A model generated the notes under the pieces. The model did no database searches. It saw only the letters and a list, made by a program, of their open reading frames with translations, and was not told where the DNA came from. From NCBI GenBank assembly GCA_966111775.1, contig CBHWBD010000004.1, positions 1-64,000 on the forward strand: a stretch of DNA of 64,000 bases. Reading direction: 5' to 3'. Both the position numbers and the translations under genes were made by a program. Below are positions 9,371 to 18,503 of the stretch, one piece after another (position 1 is the first letter of the stretch; each line of letters begins with the position of its first letter). Origin of the DNA: Pelomonas sp966111775 (GTDB taxonomy: Bacteria > Pseudomonadota > Gammaproteobacteria > Burkholderiales > Burkholderiaceae_C).

Positions 9371-9426
9371 GGCCCAACCATAGCTTGCCTGCCGATCCCT
9401 TCCGCTTGCTGCGCTGCACAAATCCT

Positions 9427-9456
9427 TTGACAGCGCAGTCGGCCCCTGCCTAGAGT
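9427..9456 (+). promoter_or_regulatory. sigma70-like promoter of the chemoreceptor gene
   Basis: TTGACA at 9427-9432, an 18-base spacer and TAGAGT at 9451-9456, followed by a GGGAGA ribosome-binding site six bases before the ATG at 9482. Confidence 0.55.
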
Positions 9457-9481
9457 CGGCCTCACCTAACGGGAGAACGAC

Positions 9482-11155
9482 ATGGACTGGTTGAAGCAGA
9501 TCAAGATCGGGCCCCGACTGGGCCTGGCTTTCGGTGTCGTGCTGTGCCTGCTGGCCGCCGTGGCGCTGCTGGGGCGGGCCAGCCTGGCCCAGGTGGCCGC
9601 GGGGCTGGAGACCGTCTACCAGGACCGCACGGTGCCGCTGGCCCAGCTCGGTGACATCGGCCGGCTGACCATCCGCAACCGCTTCCTGCTCGCCGACATG
9701 ATGCTCAAGGCCGAGCCCACGGTCGTCGAGAAGCACACCCAGGAGATGGCCGCCAACATCAAGGCCATCGACGAACTGCTGAAGCTATACCTTGCCACCA
9801 AGCTGACCGAAGAGGAAAAGCAACTGGCCGACCGCTTCGTGGCGGCGCGCACCAGCTATGCGCAGCAGGGCCTGGCGCCGGCGCGGGCCGCCCTGCTCAA
9901 GGGCGACGCCGAGGCGGCGCGCGCCCTCTACGAAGGCAAGGTGGCCGAGATGGCGCCGCTGGTGGCGGACACCCTGGGCGAATTGCAGCGCCTGCAGGTG
10001 CGCGTGGCCCAGCAGGAGTTCGAGGCCGCCCAGGCCGTGCAGCGCCGCGCCGAATGGGTCACCCTGTCGGCCGCCATCTTCGCCATCGTCATGGGCATCG
10101 TGCTGGCCTGGCTGATCACCCGCTCCATCACCCAGCCCGTGGCCGCCGCCGTGCAGCTGGCCGAGGCGGTATCGACCGGCGATCTGCGCCAGCGCGTCGT
10201 CGTCCGGGGTCAGGACGAGGTGGCGCAGCTGCTGCGAGCGCTGGGCACGATGAACGAGAACCTGGTCAGGATCGTCAGCCAGGTGCGCCACAGCTCGGAC
10301 TCCATCGCCACGGGTTCGTCGGAGATCGCCACCGGCAATGCCGACCTGTCGCAGCGCACCGAGGAACAGGCCTCCAACCTGCAGCAGACGGCGGCGTCGA
10401 TGGAAGAGATGAGCGCGACGGTCAAGCAGAACGCCGACATCGCCCGCACGGCCACCCAGCTGGCCAGCAGCGCCAGCGGCGTGGCGACCAAGGGCGGCGA
10501 GGTGGTGGGCCGTGTCGTCAGCACCATGGACGAGATCACGACCAGCTCGCGCAGGATCGTCGACATCATCGCGACCATCGACGGCATTGCCTTCCAGACC
10601 AATATCCTGGCCCTGAATGCGGCCGTGGAGGCCGCGCGGGCCGGCGAACAGGGGCGGGGCTTTGCGGTGGTGGCCGGCGAGGTGCGCGTGCTCGCGCAGC
10701 GGTCGGCCGAGGCGGCCAAGGAGATCAAGGGCCTGATCGGCCAGAGCGTCGAGAAGGTCGATGCCGGCTCGCAGCTGGTGGCCGAGGCCGGCAGCACCAT
10801 GGGCGAGATCGTCGCCCATGTGAAGCGCGTGGCCGACCTGATCGGCGAGATCGATGCCGCCAGCGGCGAGCAGGCCAAGGGCATCGGCCAGGTCAGTGAG
10901 GCCGTCAACCAGCTCGACCAGGTCACGCAGCAGAACGCGGCCCTGGTGGAGGAATCCGCCGCCGCGGCCGAGAGCCTGAAGCACCAGGCGGCGCGGCTGG
11001 CGGAGGTGGTGGACCAGTTCAAGCTCGGCGCCGAGGTGCAGGCGCCGCCGCCGCCAGCCAGGCGTGCGCCAGCGAAGTTCGTGCGTCCGCCCGCACCCAG
11101 GCCGGCGCGGCCCACGATGGCGGCCGACGAAGGCGGGAACTGGGAAAGCTTCTGA
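9482..11155 (+). CDS. methyl-accepting chemotaxis protein with NWESF tail
   Basis: 557 residues. A short cytoplasmic start and TM1 (about residues 11-31), a periplasmic four-helix-bundle sensor domain, TM2 (around residue 200), a HAMP linker and a long coiled-coil signalling domain containing the hairpin tip FQTNILALNAAVEAARAGEQ. The protein ends in a proline-rich flexible linker and the pentapeptide NWESF, matching the NWETF-type tether that binds CheR/CheB in enteric receptors. Ligand unknown. It is monocistronic with its own promoter. A CheR/CheB pair lies 6 kb downstream. Confidence 0.93.
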   Translation: MDWLKQIKIGPRLGLAFGVVLCLLAAVALLGRASLAQVAAGLETVYQDRTVPLAQLGDIGRLTIRNRFLLADMMLKAEPTVVEKHTQEMAANIKAIDELLKLYLATKLTEEEKQLADRFVAARTSYAQQGLAPARAALLKGDAEAARALYEGKVAEMAPLVADTLGELQRLQVRVAQQEFEAAQAVQRRAEWVTLSAAIFAIVMGIVLAWLITRSITQPVAAAVQLAEAVSTGDLRQRVVVRGQDEVAQLLRALGTMNENLVRIVSQVRHSSDSIATGSSEIATGNADLSQRTEEQASNLQQTAASMEEMSATVKQNADIARTATQLASSASGVATKGGEVVGRVVSTMDEITTSSRRIVDIIATIDGIAFQTNILALNAAVEAARAGEQGRGFAVVAGEVRVLAQRSAEAAKEIKGLIGQSVEKVDAGSQLVAEAGSTMGEIVAHVKRVADLIGEIDAASGEQAKGIGQVSEAVNQLDQVTQQNAALVEESAAAAESLKHQAARLAEVVDQFKLGAEVQAPPPPARRAPAKFVRPPAPRPARPTMAADEGGNWESF

Positions 11156-11177
11156 GCGTCTTTGCCGGCAGGGCGCT

Positions 11178-11657
11178 TCAGGTGCCGCGCCGGTGCCAGA
11201 GCGTGAGGCCGGCCATCGCGATGCCGAGGCCGGCATGGGTCCAGCCCAGGGCGGGCCGCAGGTCATCCGGCGCGAAGTAGTACAGCAGATAGCCGGTCAG
11301 CACGAGCAGAGCGGCGAGACCGCACAGCAGCAGGCCGGTGCGTTGCTGGCCCGCGAGGTGCCAGCGCCGGCTCAGGCGCCAGCCCTGGGGGATGTGGGCG
11401 GCTGCCAGGGCCCCGAGCACGAAGACGCCGAGCATCGCGACCAGGCCGTGCAGACGCAGGCACCAGGCCTCCAGGGGATGCGGCAGCTCACCCGTCCCGG
11501 CACCGACGCTGTAGTGCAGGGCCAGCCAGGCAAGGCCGGTCAGCAGCAGCAGTGCGCCGCTGGCATGCAGGGCGTGGCGCTGCCAGCGCGGCAGCCGGTG
11601 GCGCGGCGGGTGCGTGGGATGCGGCGGACGGGCGCGGGGATGGTGCTGGCGGGTCAT
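11178..11657 (-). CDS. small His-rich membrane protein (DUF4405/cytochrome b561-like)
   Basis: 159 residues, with four hydrophobic segments after a basic His/Pro/Arg-rich N-terminus. Histidines near segment ends (HALHASG, LRLHGLV, WTHAGLG) are spaced as in haem-binding four-helix membrane cytochromes, so an electron-transfer role beside ApbE is plausible but unproven. The start at 11657 overlaps the ApbE stop by ATGA; it is the last gene of the five-gene redox operon. Confidence 0.6.
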   Translation of the reverse strand: MTRQHHPRARPPHPTHPPRHRLPRWQRHALHASGALLLLTGLAWLALHYSVGAGTGELPHPLEAWCLRLHGLVAMLGVFVLGALAAAHIPQGWRLSRRWHLAGQQRTGLLLCGLAALLVLTGYLLYYFAPDDLRPALGWTHAGLGIAMAGLTLWHRRGT

Positions 11658-12367
11658 GAGCAGCGTGGCGCTTCGTGCCGCCAGGCGGCCGCATCGTAGC
11701 GGGCCAGCACAGCGTGGTCGCAGTGGCCGCTGAGCGCGACGACCTTGGTCAGCGCATCGGCCCACAGGCACAGCGGCGCGGCCACGCTGACATGGGCCTG
11801 CACGGCGCGCAGCGTCGCCGAGCGGCTGCCGGGCGCGTAGTGGCTGGTGGCGAAGGCGCCATCGGCCAGGCGCGCGAATTCGCGCGTGCCGCCGCCCGCT
11901 TCGTCGCGCAGCAGGATGGGCAGCTCGAGGTCGCCGAACACGCGCAGGTCGCCGCCGGCATTGACCCAGCCGGCCTCGGCGCCCGCATCGCGCAGGGCCT
12001 GCACGGCGAGGTCGACGGCCTGGCCCTTGGCGATGCCGCCGAGATCCAGGGCGACGTCGCGTTCGAGCTTGTGCAGCCGGTCGCCGTCGAGGCGCCAGGC
12101 CTCGGGGCCGCTGCCGATGCTGATGTCGAACAGGCCTTCGCTGTCGAGCTGCAGCTGGCGCGCGGCCGTGAGCACGTCGACGGCGAAGGCGCCGACCTGC
12201 AGCCCGCCACCCGCCGGCAGCGCGTTGAAGCGGGCGATGTCGCTGCCCGGCTCGAATCGGGAGAGCTGCGTCTGCAGCGCGGCGATGGCGTCGAAGCCGG
12301 CCTCATGGCCGCGAGGCGCGCCGATCTCGACCAGCGTGCCGAGCAAGGGGCGAGCACGCCGCTGCAT
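11654..12367 (-). CDS. apbE: FAD:protein FMN transferase ApbE
   Basis: 237 residues, shorter than the usual ~330 because there is no long N-terminal lipoprotein region. ApbE motifs are present: LLGTLVEI at the start, LSRFEPGSDIARFN, DLGGIAKGQAVD, WVNAGGDLRVFG and the C-terminal CLWADALTKVV. ApbE transfers FMN from FAD to a threonine in partner proteins. The neighbouring FMN-binding protein carries a suitable acceptor motif, so it is the likely substrate. No clear signal peptide is visible, so location (cytoplasm or periplasm) is uncertain. Six bases separate it from the upstream gene. Confidence 0.88.
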   Translation of the reverse strand: MQRRARPLLGTLVEIGAPRGHEAGFDAIAALQTQLSRFEPGSDIARFNALPAGGGLQVGAFAVDVLTAARQLQLDSEGLFDISIGSGPEAWRLDGDRLHKLERDVALDLGGIAKGQAVDLAVQALRDAGAEAGWVNAGGDLRVFGDLELPILLRDEAGGGTREFARLADGAFATSHYAPGSRSATLRAVQAHVSVAAPLCLWADALTKVVALSGHCDHAVLARYDAAAWRHEAPRCS

Positions 12368-12372
12368 GCTGG

Positions 12373-12876
12373 TTAAGCGACGTTGCCGGCGCGGCGGGCT
12401 GCGCCCAGCGCCGTGACGATGCGGCGCACGCCGTCGGTGACGTGGGTGCAGCTCAGCGTCGCACCGCTGATGTTGGCGATGTCCTCGCCGATGCGCAGCG
12501 GCGCCGCGGCCGTCTTGCCGACGAACTGCCGGCGCCAGGCCGGCAGGCGGATCTCGCCACCGTGGCTTTCACGGTAGGCCAGGATCTCGACCTGCTTGAC
12601 GCTGCCGTCGATGGCAATGCCGACGGCGTAGCTGATGAGTTCGACCTTGCCGATGACCTCGTCCAGCACGACGTAGCCGAGCACGGCGCCGCCCTTCCTG
12701 GCAACGCGCAGCCCGAGCGGCCGACCGCCGCCCTCGGGCGCCAGCGTCTGCGTGTCGAAGCGGTCGGCCTCGGGAAACATCAGCTGGGCCGCCTGCTCGG
12801 GGTTCAGATAGTTCACTGCGTAGGCGCCGGCCGGCGCGAGAGCGACGAGTGCGACTGGCACCAGGGTCAGCTTCAT
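12373..12876 (-). CDS. FMN-binding domain protein, probable ApbE substrate
   Basis: 167 residues with an N-terminal signal peptide (MKLTLVPVALVALAPAGAYA). The FMN_bind domain ends with ISGATLSCTHV, close to the consensus at which ApbE attaches FMN to threonine (NqrC/RnfG-type). The protein should be a periplasmic covalent flavoprotein that relays electrons. The ATG start touches the porin stop (TGATG). Co-occurrence with apbE directly downstream supports the assignment. Confidence 0.82.
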   Translation of the reverse strand: MKLTLVPVALVALAPAGAYAVNYLNPEQAAQLMFPEADRFDTQTLAPEGGGRPLGLRVARKGGAVLGYVVLDEVIGKVELISYAVGIAIDGSVKQVEILAYRESHGGEIRLPAWRRQFVGKTAAAPLRIGEDIANISGATLSCTHVTDGVRRIVTALGAARRAGNVA

Positions 12877-14168
12877 CAAAAGCTCCAGCCGACGCCGAGG
12901 TTGTAGCGGTTGGCGTCGGTCGCCTCGCGGAAGCGCTGGTAGTCGGCCTTGAAGACGACGTTGGGCGACAGCCTGAAATTGGCGCCGATGGTGCTGACGC
13001 GCTCGCTGCGGGCGGCGTCGGGCGTCAGGCCCGGGCCGAGGTCGGCATAGGACCTGGCGGTGTTGAAGCGCTCCCAGCGCACGAAGGGCAGCAGGGCGTA
13101 GTCGCCGCTGGACCAGAGCTTGTAGGCGCCCTGCACATAGAAGCCGTCGAAGCTCTTCGGGATCAGCGTGTCATTGCCAACCAGCGGCGTGTTCAGTGCC
13201 GCCGTGTTGCTGATGCTGCCGCGCGTGTAGACGGTGGAGAAGTCCCAGCGGCCGGGCGTCCAGCGCGCATGCACGCCCCACAGCGTGATGCGTGACTTGA
13301 CGACCGCCTGGGCCTGCGAGCCTTGGCCGCTGAAGACCGAGCCGCCCAGCAGCAGGCCCGGGATGCCGCGCCAGTTGGCGGCGCCGAACATCGCCACGTC
13401 ATGGCTCTTGGCCAGGGCCATCTCCTGGTGGATGCTGCCCAGCGGCGACTCGCGACCCTCGGTGGAGGTCGCGTCCCATTTGTTCAGGTCGAAGCTGGTC
13501 GTCAGGCCGCCTTGCAGCGTCAGGCCGTTGTCGAAGCTGCCGACCAGCTGGATGCCGCCTTCGCGCCAGGTGCTGGGGATGATGGCCGTCTCGACGAAGT
13601 TGCGCTCCACGCCGTAGAAGGCCGTGGGCTCGTGGTTCTCGTTGAGCAGGCCGACGGGCATCAGGAAGAGGCCGGCCCGCAATGCCAGATTGGGGCTGAT
13701 CTGGTGCTCGATATAGGCCTGCTCGACCTCGACCTCGCCGGGGTCGCTGGCCGAGGACACGGCGTGCTCGACCTCGAGCTCGGTGACGACCTTGGTCTTC
13801 TCGTCGAAGCGGTGCTGGTAGCCGAGCACGAAGCGGCGGATGTCGGCCTGGGCGTTCTGGCTGGCCTTGGTGGGCCGGTTGTAGTTGATCTCGCCATAGC
13901 TCGTCAGCACGGTGGCGGGCTCCGCGCGGGGCGCCTCGACTGCAGCAACCGGCGCGGCCACCGCAGCGGGCGCGGCAGCCGGAGGCGCCGGCTGGGCCGC
14001 GCGCTGCTGCTGCAGTTGCGCGAGCTGGGCCTTGACGGCGGCGAGCTCGGCGGCGAGCTGGTCCAGCTTGCGGGCTAGTTCGGCTTCGGTGGCGGTCTGG
14101 GCCTGGGCGCTGCCCAGGGCCAGGGCGAGAGCCGCGGCCAACAGGCTGCGGGCGGGGGATGTGGTCAT
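12876..14168 (-). CDS. outer-membrane porin with N-terminal coiled coil
   Basis: 430 residues. Signal peptide (cleavage near GSAQAQ), a heptad-like coiled coil (ELARKLDQLAAELAAVKAQL), an Ala/Pro linker, then a beta-barrel with alternating residues that ends in the classic C-terminal aromatic (GWSF). It resembles phosphate-selective porin O/P-like proteins and other metal-related porins. Substrate unknown; its place in a putatively Fur-controlled operon suggests an iron- or redox-linked solute. Confidence 0.78.
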   Translation of the reverse strand: MTTSPARSLLAAALALALGSAQAQTATEAELARKLDQLAAELAAVKAQLAQLQQQRAAQPAPPAAAPAAVAAPVAAVEAPRAEPATVLTSYGEINYNRPTKASQNAQADIRRFVLGYQHRFDEKTKVVTELEVEHAVSSASDPGEVEVEQAYIEHQISPNLALRAGLFLMPVGLLNENHEPTAFYGVERNFVETAIIPSTWREGGIQLVGSFDNGLTLQGGLTTSFDLNKWDATSTEGRESPLGSIHQEMALAKSHDVAMFGAANWRGIPGLLLGGSVFSGQGSQAQAVVKSRITLWGVHARWTPGRWDFSTVYTRGSISNTAALNTPLVGNDTLIPKSFDGFYVQGAYKLWSSGDYALLPFVRWERFNTARSYADLGPGLTPDAARSERVSTIGANFRLSPNVVFKADYQRFREATDANRYNLGVGWSF

Positions 14169-14205
14169 GAGGACTCCGGGACTTGTATTTCTGGGAGGCG
14201 GTGGC

Positions 14206-15408
14206 TCAGCGCGGCGCGTAGCCGTCGTTCAGCGCGCGCAGGAAGCTGACGACGTCGTCGATCTCGGCGTCGGTCAGCGCCGGTGCGTCGCCCGGTTTGC
14301 GGTTGTAGGGCACCTCGGTGGTGTTGACGTTGCCCGCATAGGCGGCCGGCAGGTCGTCGAACTTGCGCACGCTGCCGTCGGCATTGAGCGGGTACCACTT
14401 TTCGGGGTTGGTGTCGCGCTGCACATAGAAGGTCAGCGCCTCCTTCAGCGTCGTGAAGCGGCCGTTGTGGAAGAAGACCTGGCGCCGGGCGACGTTGCGC
14501 AGCGAGGGCACCTTGAAGGCGCCGCAGAGGTCGGTGCGGGCGGCCATGTCGGGGCGTTCGCACAGGCCGAGGTCGAAATAGGCCGGGTCGGCATTGCGCG
14601 CGATCGCCGGGTTGCGCGGCACGCCGAGGTTGTCGTAGCTGAAGTCGGTGAACAGCGGGAAGCTGCCGTCGGCAGCTTTGGCGGAGGGGTGGCAGGCCTG
14701 GCAGTTGCCCTTGTTCGGGTTGTTGAACAGGGCCAGGCCGCGCAGCTCCTGCTCGCTCAGGCTCACCTTGCCGCGCAGGAACTCGTCGTACTTGCTGGAG
14801 AAGCTGCGGAAGTCGGCATCCTCCTTCTGGTACTGCGACAAGGCCAGCGTCATGCGGTCCATCGCGTCGGCGGGGCGGCTCAGGATGTCGGCGCCGAAGA
14901 CCTGCTTGAACTCGTTGGCGTAGCTCGCACGCGCCAGCTTGGCCACGACGTCGGCAACGTCGGCATTGGCCATCTCGAAGGCGCTGACGAAGGGGGCGGC
15001 GGCCTGGGCCTGCAGCGACGCGGCGCGGCCATCCCAGAAGAAGCCGCCGGTGGGCGTGCCGTCGGCCGCGAAATGGAAGGCGCTGTTGAAGCTCAGGTAG
15101 TTGATCGACGGTGAGCTGCGCCGGCCCTGCTGGTCCAGCAGCGGCCCGCCAAGCTGAGTGGCCAGCGCATTGGTGGGCGAATGGGCCTGGCTGGCGTCGT
15201 GGCAGCTCGCGCAGGACTGGCGCCCGGAGGCGGACAGCGAGGCGTCGTTGAAGATCTTCTCGCCCAGCGCCGCCTGGGCCGACAGCGTGGCTTCTTCAGG
15301 GACGCTGGCCGTCGCCGCCGCATTGCCGCCTCCGCCGCCGCAGCCCGCCAGCCAGGCCGCTGCCGCCAGCAGGGCGAGCCTGCCCCTCCATGATGTCCAG
15401 TTCAGCAT
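14206..15408 (-). CDS. di-haem cytochrome c peroxidase-like lipoprotein
   Basis: 400 residues from the ATG at 15408. A lipobox (LAGC) after a short hydrophobic stretch predicts a lipoprotein; a glycine run follows. Two haem c sites, CASCH and CQACH, are spaced as in bacterial di-haem peroxidases/MauG. The family reduces hydrogen peroxide or carries out long-range oxidations in the periplasm. It is the first gene of the operon, directly behind the Fur-box-like site. Whether it is a true peroxidase or a MauG-like oxidase is not clear. Confidence 0.85.
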   Translation of the reverse strand: MLNWTSWRGRLALLAAAAWLAGCGGGGGNAAATASVPEEATLSAQAALGEKIFNDASLSASGRQSCASCHDASQAHSPTNALATQLGGPLLDQQGRRSSPSINYLSFNSAFHFAADGTPTGGFFWDGRAASLQAQAAAPFVSAFEMANADVADVVAKLARASYANEFKQVFGADILSRPADAMDRMTLALSQYQKEDADFRSFSSKYDEFLRGKVSLSEQELRGLALFNNPNKGNCQACHPSAKAADGSFPLFTDFSYDNLGVPRNPAIARNADPAYFDLGLCERPDMAARTDLCGAFKVPSLRNVARRQVFFHNGRFTTLKEALTFYVQRDTNPEKWYPLNADGSVRKFDDLPAAYAGNVNTTEVPYNRKPGDAPALTDAEIDDVVSFLRALNDGYAPR

Positions 15409-15449
15409 GCCGCCACCGTCGAACCGTCGGCGCACGCCTTCGGATTGCT

Positions 15450-15472
15450 AATGAGAATAATTCGCAATTATA
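15450..15472 (-). promoter_or_regulatory. Fur box and -10 element of the redox operon
   Basis: AATGAGAATAATTCGCAAT at 15450-15468 is a 9-1-9 inverted repeat (7 of 9 positions symmetric) close to the Fur consensus. On the minus strand a TATAAT (15472-15467) overlaps its edge, placing the likely transcription start inside the box, the geometry expected for iron-dependent repression of the di-haem peroxidase operon. The nearest plus-strand gene starts 120 bp away. Confidence 0.65.
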
Positions 15473-15588
15473 TTTCGATACGACTGTCGTCGAGCTGTCG
15501 AACTTGGGGGTGCAAGCGGCGCGGCGTCCTACGACGAGAGCCGCGCCACCGTCGCAAGGTAGAGAGACTGCAACTCCCGGAGACCGCC

Positions 15589-15909
15589 ATGCCCCGCGGT
15601 GACAAGTCGTCCTACACGGACAAGCAGAAACGCCAGGCCGAGCACATCGAGGAGGGCTATGAAGACCGCGGCGTGCCCAAGGACGAGGCCGAGCGCCGCG
15701 CCTGGGCGACGGTCAACAAGGAGACCGGCGGCGGCAAGAAGTCGGGCTCGGGCCGTGGCCGGCCGGAGAATCATGAGCCTTCGCGCAAAGGCGGGGTCCT
15801 GGGCGGTCAGGCCTCGGCCAACCGCACGGCCGCCGAGCGCTCAGCCTCGGCCAGGAAGGCGGCGGCCACGCGCAAGCGCAATGCCGAGGCCCGAGCCCAA
15901 TCTCACTGA
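15589..15909 (+). CDS. small basic KGG/YciG-like stress protein
   Basis: 106 residues, very hydrophilic and Lys/Arg/Gly-rich. The N-terminal half (YTDKQKRQAEHIEEGYEDRG) resembles ChaB/plasmid-stabilisation-annotated proteins, and the second half contains SRKGGVLGG, like a KGG stress-protein repeat. CCCGGAG lies before the ATG at 15589. Likely soluble, possibly nucleic-acid-binding or stress-related. No partner gene is evident. Its 3' end overlaps the convergent kinase gene by 7 bp. Confidence 0.7.
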   Translation: MPRGDKSSYTDKQKRQAEHIEEGYEDRGVPKDEAERRAWATVNKETGGGKKSGSGRGRPENHEPSRKGGVLGGQASANRTAAERSASARKAAATRKRNAEARAQSH

Positions 15910-17096
15910 GCCGCCGGCAACCTCACCTCGAAGCGCGCGCCCGCACCGGGTTCACTCTTCACCGTCAGGCTGCCGCCATGGGCCTGCACGAAGTAGCGGC
16001 TGATGAAGAGACCCAGGCCCATGCCGGGTGAGCTGTGCGCATCGGCGCCGCGTTCGAACTGCTCGAAGATGCGCTGCTGCTCGGCGGCCGGGATGCCCGG
16101 CCCTTGGTCCGTCACGGCCATCAGCGCCATGCCGTCGGGTGTGCGACCCACTTCCACCTGCACCGGCTTGCCACCGCCATAGCGCAGCGCATTGCTCAGC
16201 AGGTTGACGAGGACCTGGCCGATGCGGCTGTCGTCCCACTCACCGACGATGCCTTCGACCACCTCCACACGCAGGGGCACATCGCGATAGTGCACGTCGA
16301 AATCGGCCACCACATGGCGGGCGAGTTCGCCGAGATCGGTGCGGCGCGGCTGGATGGACAGCTTGCCGTGCTGGATGCGCGAGATGTCCAGCATGTCGTC
16401 GATGAGGCGGGTCATGCTGCGCAGCTGGCGATCGTCGCGCGCCACCATGGCCTGCAGGCGCTCGGGGCTGAACCAGTCCAGCTTGCCTTTGTTCAACTTC
16501 TCCTTGCGCATCACCACGTCCAGCGTCATCACGCTCAGCGGCGTGCGCAGCTCGTGCGAGACCATGGACATGAACTCATCCCGCATCGCCAGCGCGCGCT
16601 GCAGCTCGGCCTGGGTGTGCTGCAGCGTCGCCAGCAGACGTTCCTGCTCCGCGCGCGCGGCCTCCAGTTCCAGCAGCTGGCGGCGCAGCTCGCGGCTCTT
16701 CAGGTGCAGCTCGGTGAAGACGCGGACCTTGCTCTTGACCGCGTGGGCGTCCAGGGGCTTGTAGAGGAAGTCGACGGCGCCGTTCTCGTAGCCGCGGAAG
16801 GTGTAGGACTGCTCGCGGTCGGCCGCGCTGACGAAGACGATGGGCAGGTGCTGGGTGCGCGAGCTGCCGCGGATCAGCTCCGCCAGCTCGAAGCCCGACA
16901 TGCCGGGCATCTGCACGTCCAGCAGGGCCATGGCGAATTCATGTTCGAGCAGCAGCGACAGCGCTTCGTCGCCGGACGTGGCCGTGTGAACTTCCAGGCG
17001 TTCGTCGCGCAGCAGGGCCTCCAGCGCCAGCAGGTTCTCGGGCAGGTCGTCGACGATGAGCAGCTTGGCGACGTCGGGGCGCGCGGTGGTGGTCAT
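15903..17096 (-). CDS. receiver-histidine kinase hybrid (REC-HisKA-HATPase)
   Basis: 397 residues. An N-terminal receiver domain (phospho-Asp in ALLDVQMPG, Lys in FLYKPLD) leads through a coiled coil into a HisKA domain (SHELRTPLS) and an ATPase domain with N (LLSNALRYGG), G1 (DQGPGIP) and G2 (GMGLGLFIS) boxes. There is no transmembrane segment, so it is cytosolic, taking input from its receiver domain. It is the last gene of a chemosensory-like cluster, overlapping the CheB gene by ATGA. Confidence 0.92.
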   Translation of the reverse strand: MTTTARPDVAKLLIVDDLPENLLALEALLRDERLEVHTATSGDEALSLLLEHEFAMALLDVQMPGMSGFELAELIRGSSRTQHLPIVFVSAADREQSYTFRGYENGAVDFLYKPLDAHAVKSKVRVFTELHLKSRELRRQLLELEAARAEQERLLATLQHTQAELQRALAMRDEFMSMVSHELRTPLSVMTLDVVMRKEKLNKGKLDWFSPERLQAMVARDDRQLRSMTRLIDDMLDISRIQHGKLSIQPRRTDLGELARHVVADFDVHYRDVPLRVEVVEGIVGEWDDSRIGQVLVNLLSNALRYGGGKPVQVEVGRTPDGMALMAVTDQGPGIPAAEQQRIFEQFERGADAHSSPGMGLGLFISRYFVQAHGGSLTVKSEPGAGARFEVRLPAAQ

Positions 17097-17689
17097 GCGC
17101 CGCCTCCGGCAGCGCCGAGGCGGAGCAACATGTGCTGGATGCCTTTCAAGGGAAGGATGTGGTCGGGTTGGCAGCGCGCGATGGCCGCCTCGGGCATGGT
17201 GGGCACGGCAGCATCTGCGGGCAGCTGCACGAGGGTGAGGCCGCCGCGGGCATGGATGGCGGCCATGCCTTCGGCGCCGTCCATGTTGGCGCCGGTCAGC
17301 AGCACGCCGGCCAGGGCCGGGCCGTAGGCGTCCGCGGCCGAGATCATCAGCACGTCGATGGAGGGCCGCGCGAAACCGACGGGCGGGTCGCTGCTGAAGG
17401 CGAAGCTGCGGTCGGACTCCAGCAGCAGGTGGTAGTCCGCGCTGGCGACATAGACCGTGCCGGGCTGGACGACCTCCTTGTCGGCAGGTTCGCGAACCGG
17501 CAGTGTCAGATGGCTGCCGAGCACGCTGTCGAGCTGGCTGCGGTGGCGCGGCAGCAGATGCAGCACCGCAACGATGGGCAAGGCATAGCTGGCGGGCAGC
17601 GGTGCAAGCAGGGCCAGCAGGGCCGAGACGCCGCCTGCCGAGGCGCCGACGACAACGAGTTCGATGTGGCGTGACGGGCTGTTCTTCAT
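17093..17689 (-). CDS. cheB: CheB-type protein-glutamate methylesterase (catalytic domain only)
   Basis: 198 residues covering only the CheB catalytic domain, without the usual receiver. The catalytic triad is recognisable: Ser in VVGASAGG, His in VLHLLPRH, Asp in LTGANMDGAEGM. It would remove methyl groups from receptor glutamates, or act on a kinase in this cluster. Overlaps cheR upstream and the kinase gene downstream by ATGA, so translation is probably coupled. Lack of a receiver means control must come from a partner, perhaps the neighbouring REC proteins. Confidence 0.88.
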   Translation of the reverse strand: MKNSPSRHIELVVVGASAGGVSALLALLAPLPASYALPIVAVLHLLPRHRSQLDSVLGSHLTLPVREPADKEVVQPGTVYVASADYHLLLESDRSFAFSSDPPVGFARPSIDVLMISAADAYGPALAGVLLTGANMDGAEGMAAIHARGGLTLVQLPADAAVPTMPEAAIARCQPDHILPLKGIQHMLLRLGAAGGGA

Positions 17690-18503
17690 CGCTTGCGAAA
17701 AAGGCGCTCGCGCAGGGCCACGGGCTCGAAGTCGGCGCCGCGGGCGCAGAAGTCCAGGCTCTCCTTGCTGCCGATGCCGAGGAAGCCGCGGTGGCACAGC
17801 GACTGCGAGAACAGGCCGATGGCGCGATCCTGCAGCTTGCGGTTGAAGTAGATCAGCACGTTGCGGCAGCAGATCAGGTGGGTCTCGGAGAAGACGTTGT
17901 CGGTGGCCAGGCTGTGGTCGGCGAAGGTGACGTGGCGGCACAGCTCGCGGTCGAAGCGGGCAGCGTCGTAGGCGGCCGTGTAGTAGTTGGAGAAGCCGGC
18001 CGTGCCGCCGGCCGCCTGGTAGTTGCGCGTGTACTGCTGCAGCTCGCTGACGGGGAAGATGCCCTGGCGCGCGCGCTCCAGCGCGGCGGGGTTGATGTCG
18101 GTGGCGTAGATGAGGCTGCGCTCCAGCAGGCCTTCCTCCTGCAGCAGGATGGCCAGCGAATAGACCTCCTCTCCGCTGGCGCAACCGGCCACCCAGATCT
18201 TCAGCGACGGGTAGGTGTGCAGCACCGGCATCACATGCTGGCGCAGGGCCAGGAAGAACTCCGGCTCGCGGAACATCTCCGTGAAGGGGATGGTCAGCAT
18301 CTCCAGCAGCTTGGCGAAGGCGGCGGCATCGCGCAGCACCAGGCCCTGCAGGGCCGAGACCGAATCGCACTTCAGCTGCTCCATGGCGTGCAGCACGCGG
18401 CGCTTCTGCGAGGCGCCCGAGTACTCGCGGAAGTCGTGGTTGTAGCGCGTGTAGATGGCCTCCATCAGCAGGCGCACCTCGATGTCGACGACGGAATGCG
18501 GCA

